A stretch of 64,000 nucleotides of DNA from Novosphingobium sp. G106 (GCF_019075875.1 NZ_JAHOOZ010000001.1:1860001-1924000), one strand, 5' to 3'. Positions 7,704-17,480 are shown, counted from the stretch's first letter. Notes: generated by a model not told the origin, from the letters alone. A program made the numbers and translations.

Positions 7704-8798
7704 ATGTCACGGTCCACAGACGACGTCCGTATCCGCGCAATCCAGGAATTGAGCTCGCCCGCCGAGGTCATGGCCGAGATCGCTCGCACCCCGCCCATCG
7801 CGGCGACTGTCGCTTCGGGCCGGCGAGCCGTCCACGACATGCTCGAGGACAAGGACGATCGCCTGCTCGTCGTGGTCGGCCCCTGTTCGGTCCATGACCC
7901 CAAGGCAGCGCTTGAATATGCTCGCTTGCTCGCGGGGCAAAGGCATCGGCTGCGCGAGGACCTCGAAATCCAGATGCGGGTCTATTTCGAGAAACCGCGC
8001 ACGACCGTTGGGTGGAAGGGCCTGATCAACGATCCCGGCCTCGATGGCAGTTTCCGGATCAACGAGGGCCTGCGCCAGGCGCGCGGCCTGCTTCTCGCGA
8101 TCAACGAGATGGACCTGCCGGCGGCCTGCGAATTCCTCGACGTGATAACGCCCCAGTACATTGCCGACCTTGTCAGCTGGGGCGCGATCGGAGCACGCAC
8201 GACGGAAAGTCAGATCCACCGCGAGATGGCCTCGGGCCTGTCCTGCCCGATCGGCTTCAAGAACGGCACGGCCGGCGATATTCAGATCGCCATCGATGCC
8301 ATTGTCGCGGCATCGCAGCCGCACCATTTTTTGGCGGTCACCAAAGCGGGCCGCGCGAGCATCGCCAGCACGAGCGGCAACGATGATTGCCATGTCGTTC
8401 TGCGCGGCGGAAGCGTGCCGAACTATGACGCCGCGGGCGTGGCGGCGGCCTGCGCAGCGCTAGGCAAACGCGGCCTCAGGCAAAAAGTGATGATCGACGT
8501 CAGCCATGCCAACAGCGCCAAGCGTCCGGAAAACCAGCCAGGCGTCGTTGCCGACATCTGCGCGCGTCTCGAGCGCGGCGATCATCGCATCATGGGCGCC
8601 ATGATCGAAAGCAACTTGGTCGCGGGACGCCAGGACCTCACGCCAGGCCGCGCTTTGACTTACGGCCAGAGCATCACCGACGGGTGTATCGATTGGGAGA
8701 CGACCGCCGCGCTGCTAGACGATCTCGCGAAGGCCGTCCGCGCGCGGCGGGTAGCCGGCATCGCCGAACCGCGATCCAAGGACCGGTTGCTCGCATGA
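7704..8798 (+). CDS. aroG: 3-deoxy-7-phosphoheptulonate (DAHP) synthase, class I
   Basis: 364 residues, the normal length for class I (AroF/G/H) DAHP synthase, which condenses phosphoenolpyruvate with erythrose 4-phosphate as the first step of the shikimate pathway. Seen: VVVGPCSVHDP (PEP and metal site), RVYFEKPRTTVGWKGL, the GARTTESQIHREMASG block, GFKNGT, and the metal-binding DVSHANS near the C-terminus. AroF/AroG/AroH cannot be told apart by sequence here, so the symbol is generic. Expression is probably controlled by the leader peptide and terminator directly upstream rather than by a repressor. A long frame on the opposite strand is a shadow. Confidence 0.95.
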   Translation: MSRSTDDVRIRAIQELSSPAEVMAEIARTPPIAATVASGRRAVHDMLEDKDDRLLVVVGPCSVHDPKAALEYARLLAGQRHRLREDLEIQMRVYFEKPRTTVGWKGLINDPGLDGSFRINEGLRQARGLLLAINEMDLPAACEFLDVITPQYIADLVSWGAIGARTTESQIHREMASGLSCPIGFKNGTAGDIQIAIDAIVAASQPHHFLAVTKAGRASIASTSGNDDCHVVLRGGSVPNYDAAGVAAACAALGKRGLRQKVMIDVSHANSAKRPENQPGVVADICARLERGDHRIMGAMIESNLVAGRQDLTPGRALTYGQSITDGCIDWETTAALLDDLAKAVRARRVAGIAEPRSKDRLLA

Positions 8799-8946
8799 GA
8801 ATCAGACCTCGGCAGACCAGCGATGCCCGCGGCCAGGTATGTCGATCCTGCTAGCCATCGAACGAACGGGGTCGGCTATGATAACGCGGCACAGATCGTC
8901 GTTCGCCCAGTCAACTGGACCCGAGGCTTTAGCCTCGAGCTCGCGG

Positions 8947-9925
8947 TCAGGGTTTGCGCAGCAACCCGCGCGCTGCCAGCCATTCATAGAATTGCGGCAG
9001 CAACATTGTGCTCGTCGTGCCCGGCTTGCCGGCGCCGGAATCCGTGCCCGCCCTGCTCGTAAGCATGGAGTTCCGCCGGCCTTGCGGCCTTGTGCCAGGC
9101 GCTGACCAGCCCAAATCCCTGGTTTCCGAATAGAGGGTCGTCGAGCGCTAGCGCAATGAACATCGGCGGCGCTCCTGCGGGAACCGAAACCTCCCGCATT
9201 GGCCCGTAGATGGAAGCGAAGAATGCAGGCCGTACTGCCGGGTCAGCGGTCAGAACGACGTCGCGCGTCGCCATAGCCCCTGCCGAAAAGCCGATCATGC
9301 CGACGCGTGCAGGGTCGATCTTCCATGTTGAAGCACCTGCCCGTAGCATTTTCAGGGCCTGGACCGCGTCGGCGACCGCAGGCGGCGCAAGCGGCACCAT
9401 CGTCTTTTCCGGGTCGGTCATCAGGGCCGCCATCGAGGTGGCCAGGCTGCCCATCAGGGCTTTCTCGTCCGCTGGGGTTTGCGCGGTGCGATATTTGAGT
9501 ACGAAGGCCGCCACGCCGCGCTCGGCAAGCCAGCGCGCAATCGCCCAGCCTTCGGCGTCCATCGACAGCATGGTGAAACCGCCGCCGGGAAGAATGAGGA
9601 CTGCCGCGCCGGTCGCCTTCTCGGGTGCGGGCAAGAAGGGCGTGATAGTGGGCCTGGTGACATTGCGGACAACGGGATGGCTTCCAAGCATGCGATCCCA
9701 GACTTCGTTCTGAGAATCCGGCGCCGGCGCCGGCGCTTGGCTGGGGTAAAGGAGCAATTCTGGCGCAGGCGACGGCGGCGGCGCGATCCGTTCGAACATC
9801 GCAGGCGCGGCGACCTGCTGTGCTGAGGCTGGAACAGCAGCCAGCGCCAAGGCCATCACGCCTGCACCGCGCATGACGCCCGCGAGGGTAGCCAAGGAAC
9901 GCCTGCGTTTAATTGCGTTTCGCAT
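8947..9925 (-). pseudogene. Secreted alpha/beta hydrolase (acetyl-xylan-esterase-like), frameshifted at C-terminus
   Basis: Exported alpha/beta hydrolase. Seen: a signal peptide after MRNAIKRRR ending near AVPASAQ, oxyanion segment LPGGGF, nucleophile GFSAG, and catalytic His in EQGGHGF. The start at 9925 has GGGAG eight bases upstream. As read, the frame ends at 8984 with an arginine-rich tail. Removing one base at 9037-9038 (CCGG to CGG) restores a family-like end with LLPQFYEWLAARGLL, stopping at 8947 and giving 325 residues. A likely one-base insertion. It lies downstream of the phosphotransferase on the same strand. Confidence 0.8.
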
Positions 9926-10011
9926 TTCAAACTCCCAATGCGATCCTGCCTCAAACGCCTGACTTGGCGTTTCGCGGATGCCCCACCCGGCTCCATGCCG
10001 AGCGATATCCT

Positions 10012-11100
10012 TCATCCGATCGCTGCGAGGCCGTGCCAGTCCGACACGGCAGCCGTGTTACGGGCTACGAGCGTGCAGAGGAGCTCCGCATTGTGCTCGG
10101 TCCGCTCGACGTAGGCCGCGGCGATCATCGTCATCCACAGCCCGGAGACGATGTTGCGCCGATAGCTCTCCAGCGCGGCCTCGAGCGTGTAGGTGGGATC
10201 GGTTTCGGCGACCAAGCGGCAGTGCTCGGCTATGAGGTCACGCTCGCAGCTGCGACGATCCTCCGGGCTCAGGCTTCCGCTCAGGAAGTAGGCTACGTCG
10301 TATTGTGGATCTCCCGCTCCCAGGCTCTGCCAGTCTATGAGACAGGCGCCCAAACCTTCAGGCCGCTCCTCGAACAGAATGTTGTCCACGCGCGCGTCGC
10401 CGTGGATGAGCGTCCGGCGCGCAGGAGGCCGAGCCAGCCACTGTCCCGCCAGGCCGGCGAAGCGGTCCACGACATCGAGGGCCTCCGGCGACAGGCGATT
10501 TCCCAGCCAGTCGCGCAGCACCGACGCGCCCTTCGCGCAGGCCGGTAGCAACCGTTCTGGCCGCGTCAACCAGTCGAGGCCAAAGACATCGGTCGACGCC
10601 AGATAGGCGCGGTGGAAGCGCGCAAGCTCACCAACGACCGCGGCCGCCTCGGGGATCGAACATCCGGCGATCTGATCTCCTGCCCGGGCCATGCCGGAGA
10701 GGTCTTCAAGCAGAAGGTTGCACAGACCCGTTTCGTCGCCAGCGCCGAAGTAGAGCCGAGGAATGCGGAACGGGGGCGATTTACCGAACAGGCCGAAGGC
10801 ATTCCGCTCGCGCTCGAACGGGCTGGTGGCGCTCAGCATGCCGTTCGCGGGTCGCCCGATCTTGCAAATCGTGGATCGCGGCGCCGTTATGTGACCAACG
10901 TTGTAGGACATTCGCACGCGCAGCGTAGCGCTCGTCGTGCCGTGGCCGATGGCCGTTATCTCCGGCTCCATGGCGATCCGTTGAGGCGTGACGACGCCCC
11001 CCGCTGCCAATGCCTTCTCGAGCCAGTTGGCTGTGATGCCCTCGGGTCCTGTAACCAGCACTGGTTCCCCCCAGAGCAGCAGGATCGAATTCGTCTCCAT
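10012..11100 (-). CDS. Aminoglycoside-phosphotransferase (APH)-family kinase
   Basis: APH/choline-kinase fold protein of about 362 residues. Seen: an N-terminal lobe ending with the GHGTTSATLRV loop, catalytic RTLIHGDARVDNILF (Brenner motif HGDxxxxN), and the metal-binding CLIDWQSLGAGDPQYDVAYFL. Such proteins in degraders phosphorylate small molecules or acyl-CoA hydroxyls more often than antibiotics. The start is uncertain: ATG at 11100 lies inside the preceding NTF2-like frame, and a GTG near 11061 is another option. It is followed by the secreted hydrolase and preceded by an NTF2-like gene on the same strand. Substrate unknown. Confidence 0.8.
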   Translation of the reverse strand: METNSILLLWGEPVLVTGPEGITANWLEKALAAGGVVTPQRIAMEPEITAIGHGTTSATLRVRMSYNVGHITAPRSTICKIGRPANGMLSATSPFERERNAFGLFGKSPPFRIPRLYFGAGDETGLCNLLLEDLSGMARAGDQIAGCSIPEAAAVVGELARFHRAYLASTDVFGLDWLTRPERLLPACAKGASVLRDWLGNRLSPEALDVVDRFAGLAGQWLARPPARRTLIHGDARVDNILFEERPEGLGACLIDWQSLGAGDPQYDVAYFLSGSLSPEDRRSCERDLIAEHCRLVAETDPTYTLEAALESYRRNIVSGLWMTMIAAAYVERTEHNAELLCTLVARNTAAVSDWHGLAAIG

Positions 11101-11461
11101 CCTCGCCCCAGAAACCCTTTTCGTAGGAGGAATTCCAGCAGCGAGTGAGCCGGCCGTCTTCCGCCTCGAAAACCTCAATGCCGCAAAGCCTGATGTCGCG
11201 GCCATCGCCGCTGACCATATTCCACACCGAGGTCACGAAGCGATCATCAGCGTGAACGACCCGGTGGGTAAAATGGGGCTTGAGCGCTACCGAGCGTTTC
11301 ACCCTCTCGATCTGTTCGTCATGGCCGAGCCTCGTCACGGCGCCCGGGTCATGTCGCACGATCGGGTCGGCACAGACCTCGCGGACGAGTTCAACCTCGC
11401 CGTTGTTGTAAACCCGTTCCCAGTAGATTTCGATCAACTCCCGGGGTGAGCGGACTGTCAT
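10781..11461 (-). CDS. NTF2/SnoaL-like domain protein with an anomalous overlapping tail
   Basis: The first 130 residues or so are a SnoaL/NTF2-like alpha-beta cone domain (ELIEIYWERVYNNGE at the N-terminus, VWNMVSGDGRDIRL and EVFEAEDGRLTRCW strands), a fold used by small cyclases, isomerases and dehydratases. The start at 11461 has GAGGGA upstream. The frame should stop soon after GFWGEDGD but instead runs 290 bases or more inside the phosphotransferase gene as a non-family tail. A C6 run at 11067-11072 lies at the boundary; removing one base would fuse the two proteins in frame. So this is either an overlap, a real fusion, or a frameshift artefact. Confidence 0.6.
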   Translation of the reverse strand: MTVRSPRELIEIYWERVYNNGEVELVREVCADPIVRHDPGAVTRLGHDEQIERVKRSVALKPHFTHRVVHADDRFVTSVWNMVSGDGRDIRLCGIEVFEAEDGRLTRCWNSSYEKGFWGEDGDEFDPAALGGTSAGYRTRGHHSQLAREGIGSGGRRHASTDRHGAGDNGHRPRHDERYAARANVLQRWSHNGAAIHDLQDRATRERHAERHQPVRARAECLRPVR

Positions 11462-11767
11462 GCAAAGATCCCTCACAATTCCGCGACTGAATGAACATGC
11501 GACATGGCACTCACCGAAGCCTAATGCAATTGCCTACGCGCATTCTTCGCCGGCATAGACGGAACCCTTTGATGGGTGGACTGCGGCACGCGATGCAGAG
11601 CCTCCTCACATCCGGTCGTCAGGCATCCATACCCGATGCCGAAGATCCCGCACCTTCCGGTGGCACCCCCAAGAGCGGTCCAGGATTCTCGTGATGATGT
11701 GCAAGCGGCCGGAGTTGATTGCCCACTTCCAGGATGCCAGCACCGCGCGATGTCGAAACACTTGGGC
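11462..11767. other. Intergenic region without a recognised gene
   Basis: Upstream of the NTF2-like gene. Only short shadow frames; no hairpin-plus-T terminator or recognisable RNA was seen. Confidence 0.35.
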
Positions 11768-11962
11768 TCACTGCCAGGCGCAGTCGCCCCCGGCGCCGAG
11801 GACGCCAATGCGCAGATGTATCGCTCTCCAGGCCCGCGCCCCTTCGAAGGCTCCTAGCGCTTCGAGCTCGTTCGCGCGCTGCAATGCGAACGAGGATGCG
11901 TCCTCGCCGTGCTGACGTTCGACCTCGAGCGCGCAGGCCCACAAATGCCGGTTCTCGGTCAT
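11768..11962 (-). CDS. Small DUF6961-like protein
   Basis: About 64 residues. The core pattern (WACALEVERQHGEDASSFALQR, then a short helix and GARAWRAIHLRI) resembles the small helical DUF6961 proteins common in sphingomonads, whose function is unknown. Starts at 11962, 11968 or 11992 are all possible; none has a strong ribosome-binding site. It stands alone. Family recall is from pattern only, so moderate confidence. Confidence 0.5.
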   Translation of the reverse strand: MTENRHLWACALEVERQHGEDASSFALQRANELEALGAFEGARAWRAIHLRIGVLGAGGDCAWQ

Positions 11963-12234
11963 CTGCATGTCGAGGATCGGCCTGGGAGACATGGTCTGGG
12001 AGGCTACCCACACTCTAAAGCGATCGCAACGGCATGGCCGTCATCCCAATATTTCCCGGGGGTGATGGGCATGACCTGCTTCTATCTTCCAGTCATGCCG
12101 GCCCCAGCAACAGAGCTCGAAACCTCCCGGTGGCCGGAGCCCAATGCGCGTGTGGCAGCCGAAGCATCGAACTTCGGCGCCCTCACGCGCATCGGCAATT
12201 CCCTGGCTTGTTCAGTCAGGCTTATTCAGACCGA
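11963..12234. other. Short intergenic region
   Basis: Holds the 3' side of the TonB receptor gene. No clear terminator hairpin or gene is seen. Confidence 0.3.
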
Positions 12235-14709
12235 TCAGAATTTGAAGCCGACGGTGCCCCCGTAGGTTACCGGCTCACCAACCGGAATGTAGGTGCTGGC
12301 GCTCGGACGGTAGTGCGTCTTGACCGTGATGTTGGTCAGATTGTTGCCCCAGGCGCGGACGTAGTAATGATTTGTCGGATCCGTCCACGTGACCGAAGCA
12401 TTGACCAGGGCATAGGCGGCCTGACGCGCGCGCTCCTTGCTTGCAAAGCTGACATAGGGCGTACCGGCGAGGAGCGCCGTATTATCCGGCGTATAGCTGG
12501 GATTAGCCGTGTGCTTGGCGACGTAGTTCGGATCGCCGCCCCAGACCGAAGGGTCCGTCACGACATAGCTGGTCGTATATTTGAGGTTTGCGGCAAAGCG
12601 CAGACCGCCATCCTTGTTGGGTATGTTGAAGTCGAAACCGACGAATCCCGAGAAGTCGGGAGCCCGCGGCATCTGGAGGCCCGACAGGTCCTGCGCCACG
12701 CTTGCGACATTAATGAAGGTCTTGAGGGGATTGCTGTTGGTGTTGAAGCCAACCTGGTTGGGATTAACTCCGGTCCCGGTATAAATGAAACCGTCGCCAT
12801 AGCGCGCGTGCAGCCAGGTCCCGCCCATTCTGATCTTGAAATTATCAGTTATATCGTAGTCGAAATTGGCTTCCGCGCCGTAGATCTTCGCCTTTGGCGC
12901 GTTCTGCAATGTCACGACGGTCAGGGCGCCGATGAAGGTCACCGAGCTTACCTGGAGGTTCTTGTAGTCGTAATAGAATCCGGACAGGTCGTAGTGGAAA
13001 CGGCCGCCTCCGGATTTCAGGCCGATTTCATAGGCATTGATCGTTTCCTGCTTGGCATCGCGCCAGAGAGCGGGATTGTCGTTGGGCAAGGTCGAGTTCC
13101 ACTCTCCGCCGCGGAAGCCTTGCGAGTAGCTGGCATAGATATTTGTGTGCGGAGCGATCTCGTAGCGGATCGAGGCGCGCGGCGTGAACTTGTTGTAGGT
13201 CGAACTGCGCGCAGTGGTAGCGATGGTATAGGGCGTCGAGGTGATGCCGCCTATGGGAACGATCGCGCCTCCCACGAGACAGCCGCCGGTGGTGGTGCAG
13301 TAATTGTCTTTAACCGCCGACACGTCCTGCGTCTCACTGCTGTAACGTCCGCCCAAGTTGATGCTGAGCTTGTCGGTCGCGTGAAAGGTGACGTCGGCAA
13401 AGACCGCCCAGGCCTTCTTCGTGCGGAAGAATCCCGAGTGCGATGACTTGCGGTAGTCGGACAACGGGACAATCGTCGTCGCGGGATCGGGGTAAGTGAA
13501 CGGCGCGTAGCTCGCCGGTCCGAGATAGACCACGTTGTCACGCCCGGGCTGATAGTCCGTTTTGATGTTGTAGTAGTTTCCGCCAACGATGAGGTCGACG
13601 TTCTTTATCGCGTTGATGTTGTAGTCGACGGATTCCTGCCAGGTCCGATCCCGCACGACAGAATCGATGTAGAGATCGGGGACATAGTTACCGTTGGAAT
13701 CGTAAATGGTCTCGTTGTTGCCGGCTGTGTAACCGGTGATCGAACGCAGCGTTCCGATACCGGTATCGAGACTGAGGTTTAGGTAGCCCTCGTGCTGCTT
13801 GAAATCGAGGACGATGGCATCGCCCGCGACCTCGCCGAGGCCTCTCGGCCGCGTATTGCGACCGGGCACGGTGTAGCTGTTGGCCACGTTCTCGATCGGC
13901 GTGAAAAATACGCCGCGAGGATCATTGGCGCGCGTGAAGTTGTAGCCGGCGGTCGCGGTGAAGCTGTCAGTGAGCTCGGCCTTGACCTTGGCACGAACCG
14001 ATTCCTGCTCCAGTCCCAGCGTGCGCCCGTCGAACTGGCCCGGTGTCGTGCGGCTGGCCTTCTTGTAGTAGCCGTCGGTCTTGCGGAACGTGCCCGCCAG
14101 GCTGACGCCAATACGATCGCTCAGCGGACCGGCGACATAGCCTCGCGCACGCTTGTCGTCGAAGCGGCCGTAGCCTGCCTCGATATTGCCTGCCCAATCG
14201 CGGCCCGGGTCGATCGTATCGATGAGGATCGCACCGCCGGTCGCGTTGCGTCCGTAGAGCGTGCCCTGCGGCCCCTTGAGGATCTGGATGCTCTGGACGT
14301 TTGGCAGATCCATGTTGAGGATCTGAGGCGTGGTCTGATAGAGACCGTCCACGAACAGCGCGACGTTGTTCTCGTACGCGCCGGCGTTCGTCGTAGTGAC
14401 GCCGCGGATCGCGGGCTGCGGATAAGAACCGCTGTTGTTGACCTGAAAACCCGTCGTGACATTCGCAAGGTCGCGGACAGAATTAACGCCGACACTGCTC
14501 AGCGTTTCCTGCGGGATGACTGCCACGGACATAGGCACATCCTCGAGCGCTTCGGAGCGGCGCTGCGCGGTAACGATGATCGTGTTGCTATCCACGCTGG
14601 CGTCCGCCGAAGCCTGCGCAAAAGCAGGATTGGCCGCGAAGCACAAGGCAAGCCCCGTTCCGGCGAGCAGGGCCCAGCCGCGGGTTCGATTGCTAATTTG
14701 ATATGTCAT
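12235..14709 (-). CDS. TonB-dependent outer-membrane receptor
   Basis: 824 residues, full length. Seen: a signal peptide ending around NPAFAQ, a TonB-box-like TIIVTAQRRSE, the plug domain (RDLANVTTGF, QPAIRGVTTT, LFVDGLYQ, IQILKGPQGTLYGRNATGG) and a 22-strand-type barrel ending with an aromatic GTVGFKF. The start at 14709 has GGGAGGG upstream; the frame is open ten codons further. It imports a scarce ligand across the outer membrane with TonB-ExbBD energy. It belongs to the sphingomonad group with 'QRRSE...DVPMSV', usually tied to aromatic or terpenoid catabolism rather than iron. The SDR gene upstream on the same strand may be functionally linked. Confidence 0.93.
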   Translation of the reverse strand: MTYQISNRTRGWALLAGTGLALCFAANPAFAQASADASVDSNTIIVTAQRRSEALEDVPMSVAVIPQETLSSVGVNSVRDLANVTTGFQVNNSGSYPQPAIRGVTTTNAGAYENNVALFVDGLYQTTPQILNMDLPNVQSIQILKGPQGTLYGRNATGGAILIDTIDPGRDWAGNIEAGYGRFDDKRARGYVAGPLSDRIGVSLAGTFRKTDGYYKKASRTTPGQFDGRTLGLEQESVRAKVKAELTDSFTATAGYNFTRANDPRGVFFTPIENVANSYTVPGRNTRPRGLGEVAGDAIVLDFKQHEGYLNLSLDTGIGTLRSITGYTAGNNETIYDSNGNYVPDLYIDSVVRDRTWQESVDYNINAIKNVDLIVGGNYYNIKTDYQPGRDNVVYLGPASYAPFTYPDPATTIVPLSDYRKSSHSGFFRTKKAWAVFADVTFHATDKLSINLGGRYSSETQDVSAVKDNYCTTTGGCLVGGAIVPIGGITSTPYTIATTARSSTYNKFTPRASIRYEIAPHTNIYASYSQGFRGGEWNSTLPNDNPALWRDAKQETINAYEIGLKSGGGRFHYDLSGFYYDYKNLQVSSVTFIGALTVVTLQNAPKAKIYGAEANFDYDITDNFKIRMGGTWLHARYGDGFIYTGTGVNPNQVGFNTNSNPLKTFINVASVAQDLSGLQMPRAPDFSGFVGFDFNIPNKDGGLRFAANLKYTTSYVVTDPSVWGGDPNYVAKHTANPSYTPDNTALLAGTPYVSFASKERARQAAYALVNASVTWTDPTNHYYVRAWGNNLTNITVKTHYRPSASTYIPVGEPVTYGGTVGFKF

Positions 14710-15166
14710 ATTACCCTCCCATTTATTTATGTGCTTCAAGCGGTTGCCGGTCGCTTCCCGGCCACTTCAAACGCCGCCTTGCAAACCCTCATTTGCTCGC
14801 GAATGCCCCCCGGCCCGAAGACCAAAAGACGTGATCGAAGACGCCAACGCGGCAATCGCCACCATTCCCCGCGCGTGCAGCAGCCTCTCGGAGCGGTCTA
14901 TTACAACCTTCACATTATTGCAATCGCTCACGTGCATTCCATAAATCGCCATTCATCGCTGGCTTGACCCGTACGCACAGACAGGTTCGACGAAAGAATT
15001 CGCCGGCGCTTCATCGCCTCGAGTGATGGCGCACCTGCCCGGTGCAGACCTCCCGGCGATGCCCGCCGCCAACAGGCAAACGCCCGTGATTGATTTGGCT
15101 GATGAAAGCGTCTCAAGCCTCGGGCGCGGTCTTGATCCGCCGGGCTGGAAGGCCTTGGCGCCGCGC
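14710..15166. other. Intergenic region upstream of the TonB receptor
   Basis: 457 bases between two minus-strand genes. It must contain the receptor promoter. No gene, terminator or operator could be supported. Confidence 0.35.
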
Positions 15167-15943
15167 CTAGCCGCGGAGCTTGCGCTGCCTGATCCGTTCC
15201 GGCGCATTCGGCTGCCCCGTGTGTGCCGTCACCCCGCCATCGGCAGCCAGGATCGCGCCGGTCACGTAGGACGCGTCATCCGACGCAAGAAAGGCTGCCA
15301 CTGCCGCCATTTCCTCAGGCCGTCCCGATCGTCCCAGAGGCACGCGGTCGAGCCAGAAAGCACGATCGATCGGGTCGGCGACTGCGGGCGCCGCCATTTC
15401 GGTTTCGATGAGACCGGGGCACAGCGCATTCACCCGGATCCCGTCGCGCGCGCAATCGAGCGCCAACGAGCGGGTGTAGTTGATGACAGCTCCTTTCGAA
15501 GCATTGTAGGCCCCCATGGCGAAGTCGCCGAGCAGTCCGGAAATCGAGGCGACATTGATGATCGCCCCGCCGCCGCCGTCGCGCATTACCGGAATTGCGG
15601 CCTTGCAGGTCAGGAAGATGGCTCGCGTATTGATCGCAAACACCCTTTCCCAGACCTCTTCTTCCAAGTCCGGAGTTTCGCCGAGCGACCCGATGCCCGC
15701 ATTATTGATCAGAATGTCGAGCCGCCCCCATTTCTCGCGGGCCGCGGAGACGACCGCTGCGACATCGGCCGAATTGGTCACGTCGGTCGTCAGGAAGGCG
15801 ATATGCTCTCCAGTCTGGTCAGGCGCGTTCACATCCGCGACCATCACTTTAGCGCCCTCTGACACCAGCCGGGCGACCATGGCGGCACCGATACCGCGCG
15901 AGCCGCCCGTCACGATCGCGACCTTGCCTTCGAACCTTGCCAT
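15167..15943 (-). CDS. Short-chain dehydrogenase/reductase (SDR), classical
   Basis: 258 residues. Seen: cofactor motif TGGSRGIG (12-19), NNAG (80-83), catalytic Ser near 133, and YNASK (Tyr146, Lys150), followed by the PG-motif NALCPGLIETEM. It oxidises or reduces a hydroxyl or keto group with NAD(P). The terminal VTGAILAADGG is typical. It is transcribed toward the TonB receptor gene; a catabolic role is inferred. Confidence 0.92.
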   Translation of the reverse strand: MARFEGKVAIVTGGSRGIGAAMVARLVSEGAKVMVADVNAPDQTGEHIAFLTTDVTNSADVAAVVSAAREKWGRLDILINNAGIGSLGETPDLEEEVWERVFAINTRAIFLTCKAAIPVMRDGGGGAIINVASISGLLGDFAMGAYNASKGAVINYTRSLALDCARDGIRVNALCPGLIETEMAAPAVADPIDRAFWLDRVPLGRSGRPEEMAAVAAFLASDDASYVTGAILAADGGVTAHTGQPNAPERIRQRKLRG

Positions 15944-16100
15944 CTGCGCTCTCCCTTCGGCCGCCGACCGAAGGTCGCCGCTTCACTGCATAGCCCCGGG
16001 AGCGCGCTAAATGGAATAGGCTTCGTGCATTCCTTTCATGCTCGCCCCCCTCAGCGAAAGCGAGTGCCTCAGCCAAGATGCGCTTGCCGGGCGGCGACAC

Positions 16101-16505
16101 CTATTCTTCGATTGATGGGGAGGCCGCCAGCAAGAAGTTTGAACGCGGCAGCAGGGCCAAACCAATGGCAATAGCCACCATGTGCGTGCGGTTGCGCGCC
16201 CGTAGCTTCAACCGCATCGTGTCGAGATGGCTTTCGACGGTGCGCGGCGCGATCTTGAACCTTTGCGCCACTTCTTTCGCTGAACTCCCAAGTGCGATCA
16301 GCTCCAGAATCTGCAGCTCGCGGCTCGTCAAAGGCGGACACGATTCGATCGAGCTCAAAGGCTGCCCCGCTGAATGGCTATGGATCGATGCAGCGGGCCC
16401 CTTCCCTCTCCATCTTCGGTAACGCTGTTTGACTGCCAGGTCGCTCGGCGATCGGGTAGAGACCGCTCGTTCCCGCCTGGAACGGGAGCTTACCAGGATC
16501 GACAT
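16101..16505 (-). CDS. Orphan LuxR-type HTH regulator
   Basis: 134 residues. The C-terminal half is a LuxR (GerE) DNA-binding domain: PLTSRELQILELIALG, then SSAKEVAQRFKIAPRTVESHLDTMRLKLRARNR. There is no receiver or PAS domain; the N-terminal 55 residues are basic and of low complexity, so the true start may be internal. Single-domain LuxR proteins act as small activators. Its target is unknown; the SDR and TonB receptor downstream on the same strand are candidates. Confidence 0.75.
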   Translation of the reverse strand: MSILVSSRSRRERAVSTRSPSDLAVKQRYRRWRGKGPAASIHSHSAGQPLSSIESCPPLTSRELQILELIALGSSAKEVAQRFKIAPRTVESHLDTMRLKLRARNRTHMVAIAIGLALLPRSNFLLAASPSIEE

Positions 16506-16506
16506 C

Positions 16507-16538
16507 GGTGAAGCTGGCAGGTGCCCGCCAGCCTCACC
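16507..16538 (-). terminator. Hairpin downstream of the phasin gene
   Basis: GGTGA-GCTGGC pairs with GCCAGC-TCACC around an eight-base loop, with one unpaired base on each side. It starts 17 bases after the phasin stop. There is no T run, so termination is likely but not certain. Confidence 0.5.
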
Positions 16539-16555
16539 GATGCGAGAGAGACGCG

Positions 16556-17446
16556 TTACTTCGCCGGACGCAAAGTGGCAGCGACCTGCGTGAAACGCGC
16601 GGCCACTGGCGCCGCCGAATCCTTAGCCACCTTCACGATCGCCTCGCGGTTCTTCGACGAGAACTTCAGAAGCTCGCGGACATTTCGCGTCAGGATCTGC
16701 GTGTTGAACGCCAAAAGTCCAGCGGGTGAGCGCAGCGCCGAAAGCTCCTTGGCATCGGCTTTCAATATTCCGAACGCCGCGCGCCCATCGGCTACGCAGC
16801 CCGTCGCGAGTTCGGCAAGGCCGCCGCCGAGGATCTTGCCCGATTGGGCGATCGCCGCGGCATTGCCTTTCGTGAGCGCCGCGACCTGTCCCAGCGAGCC
16901 GACGGTCTTTTCAAAAGTACCTTCGACTGCCTTCTCGACCTTTGTCGTTACTTTCTTCTTGGCAGCCGGCTGCGCCGGCGGATCGATAATGTCGCCGAGG
17001 CGATGGGCCGGAGCGGTGGCAGCTGCTGGCTTGGCCTTTGTAGCGCGGCTCTTTGCCAGCGTCTTCGTCCGGGAAAGCGGGCTCGGCTTCGCAGTTTTGG
17101 CGGGAACCTCCGCTACCCCTGATTTAACCTTCTTCTGAGCCGTGCGAGGCGCAGGAGATTTGGCGGTCCCGGCCTTTTGCCTGGGCAGCTTCACGGACGC
17201 GGCAGCCGCGCTCTTCCGCGCTACTGCCTGTGCCTTTGCAGTGGACACATCGGTCGACGCGCCCGAAGGCGCTTTTTCAGCAGTCGCGCCAGGAACGGGC
17301 GAGACGTCCTTGCCCGCAACTTTCTCGCTGACGGGCTCCGGCGAACCGGCGGCCGCAACGCCCTCCTGGACCAGCGCATCGCTCGCGGGAGCGACTTCAT
17401 CCAATGATTTGGCCGAATTGAAATTCATTTCACTGCGTTCGGTCAT
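16556..17446 (-). CDS. phaP: Phasin family protein with long Ala/Lys-rich N-terminal extension
   Basis: 296 residues. The C-terminal 120 residues or so form a phasin domain: amphipathic helices including FEKTVGSLGQVAALTKGNA, GLLAFNTQILTRNVRELLKF and a final VAARFTQVAATLR. Phasins coat polyhydroxyalkanoate granules and limit their size. The N-terminal 150 residues are Ala-, Lys- and Pro-rich and probably disordered, and could bind DNA or other surfaces (inference). Two copies of a TGCTGCAYTGCA box lie upstream, matching the TGC/GCA-type operators of the PHA-sensing repressor PhaR. No PHA synthase is in the window. Confidence 0.8.
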   Translation of the reverse strand: MTERSEMNFNSAKSLDEVAPASDALVQEGVAAAGSPEPVSEKVAGKDVSPVPGATAEKAPSGASTDVSTAKAQAVARKSAAAASVKLPRQKAGTAKSPAPRTAQKKVKSGVAEVPAKTAKPSPLSRTKTLAKSRATKAKPAAATAPAHRLGDIIDPPAQPAAKKKVTTKVEKAVEGTFEKTVGSLGQVAALTKGNAAAIAQSGKILGGGLAELATGCVADGRAAFGILKADAKELSALRSPAGLLAFNTQILTRNVRELLKFSSKNREAIVKVAKDSAAPVAARFTQVAATLRPAK

Positions 17447-17480
17447 CTCGATCTCCTAAGCCGGCTGATTCGCCGATGTA

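Noticed and set aside
6235..8798. P450 and DAHP synthase as a functional operon
   Set aside because: The terminator and leader peptide between them argue for separate control; no shared pathway.
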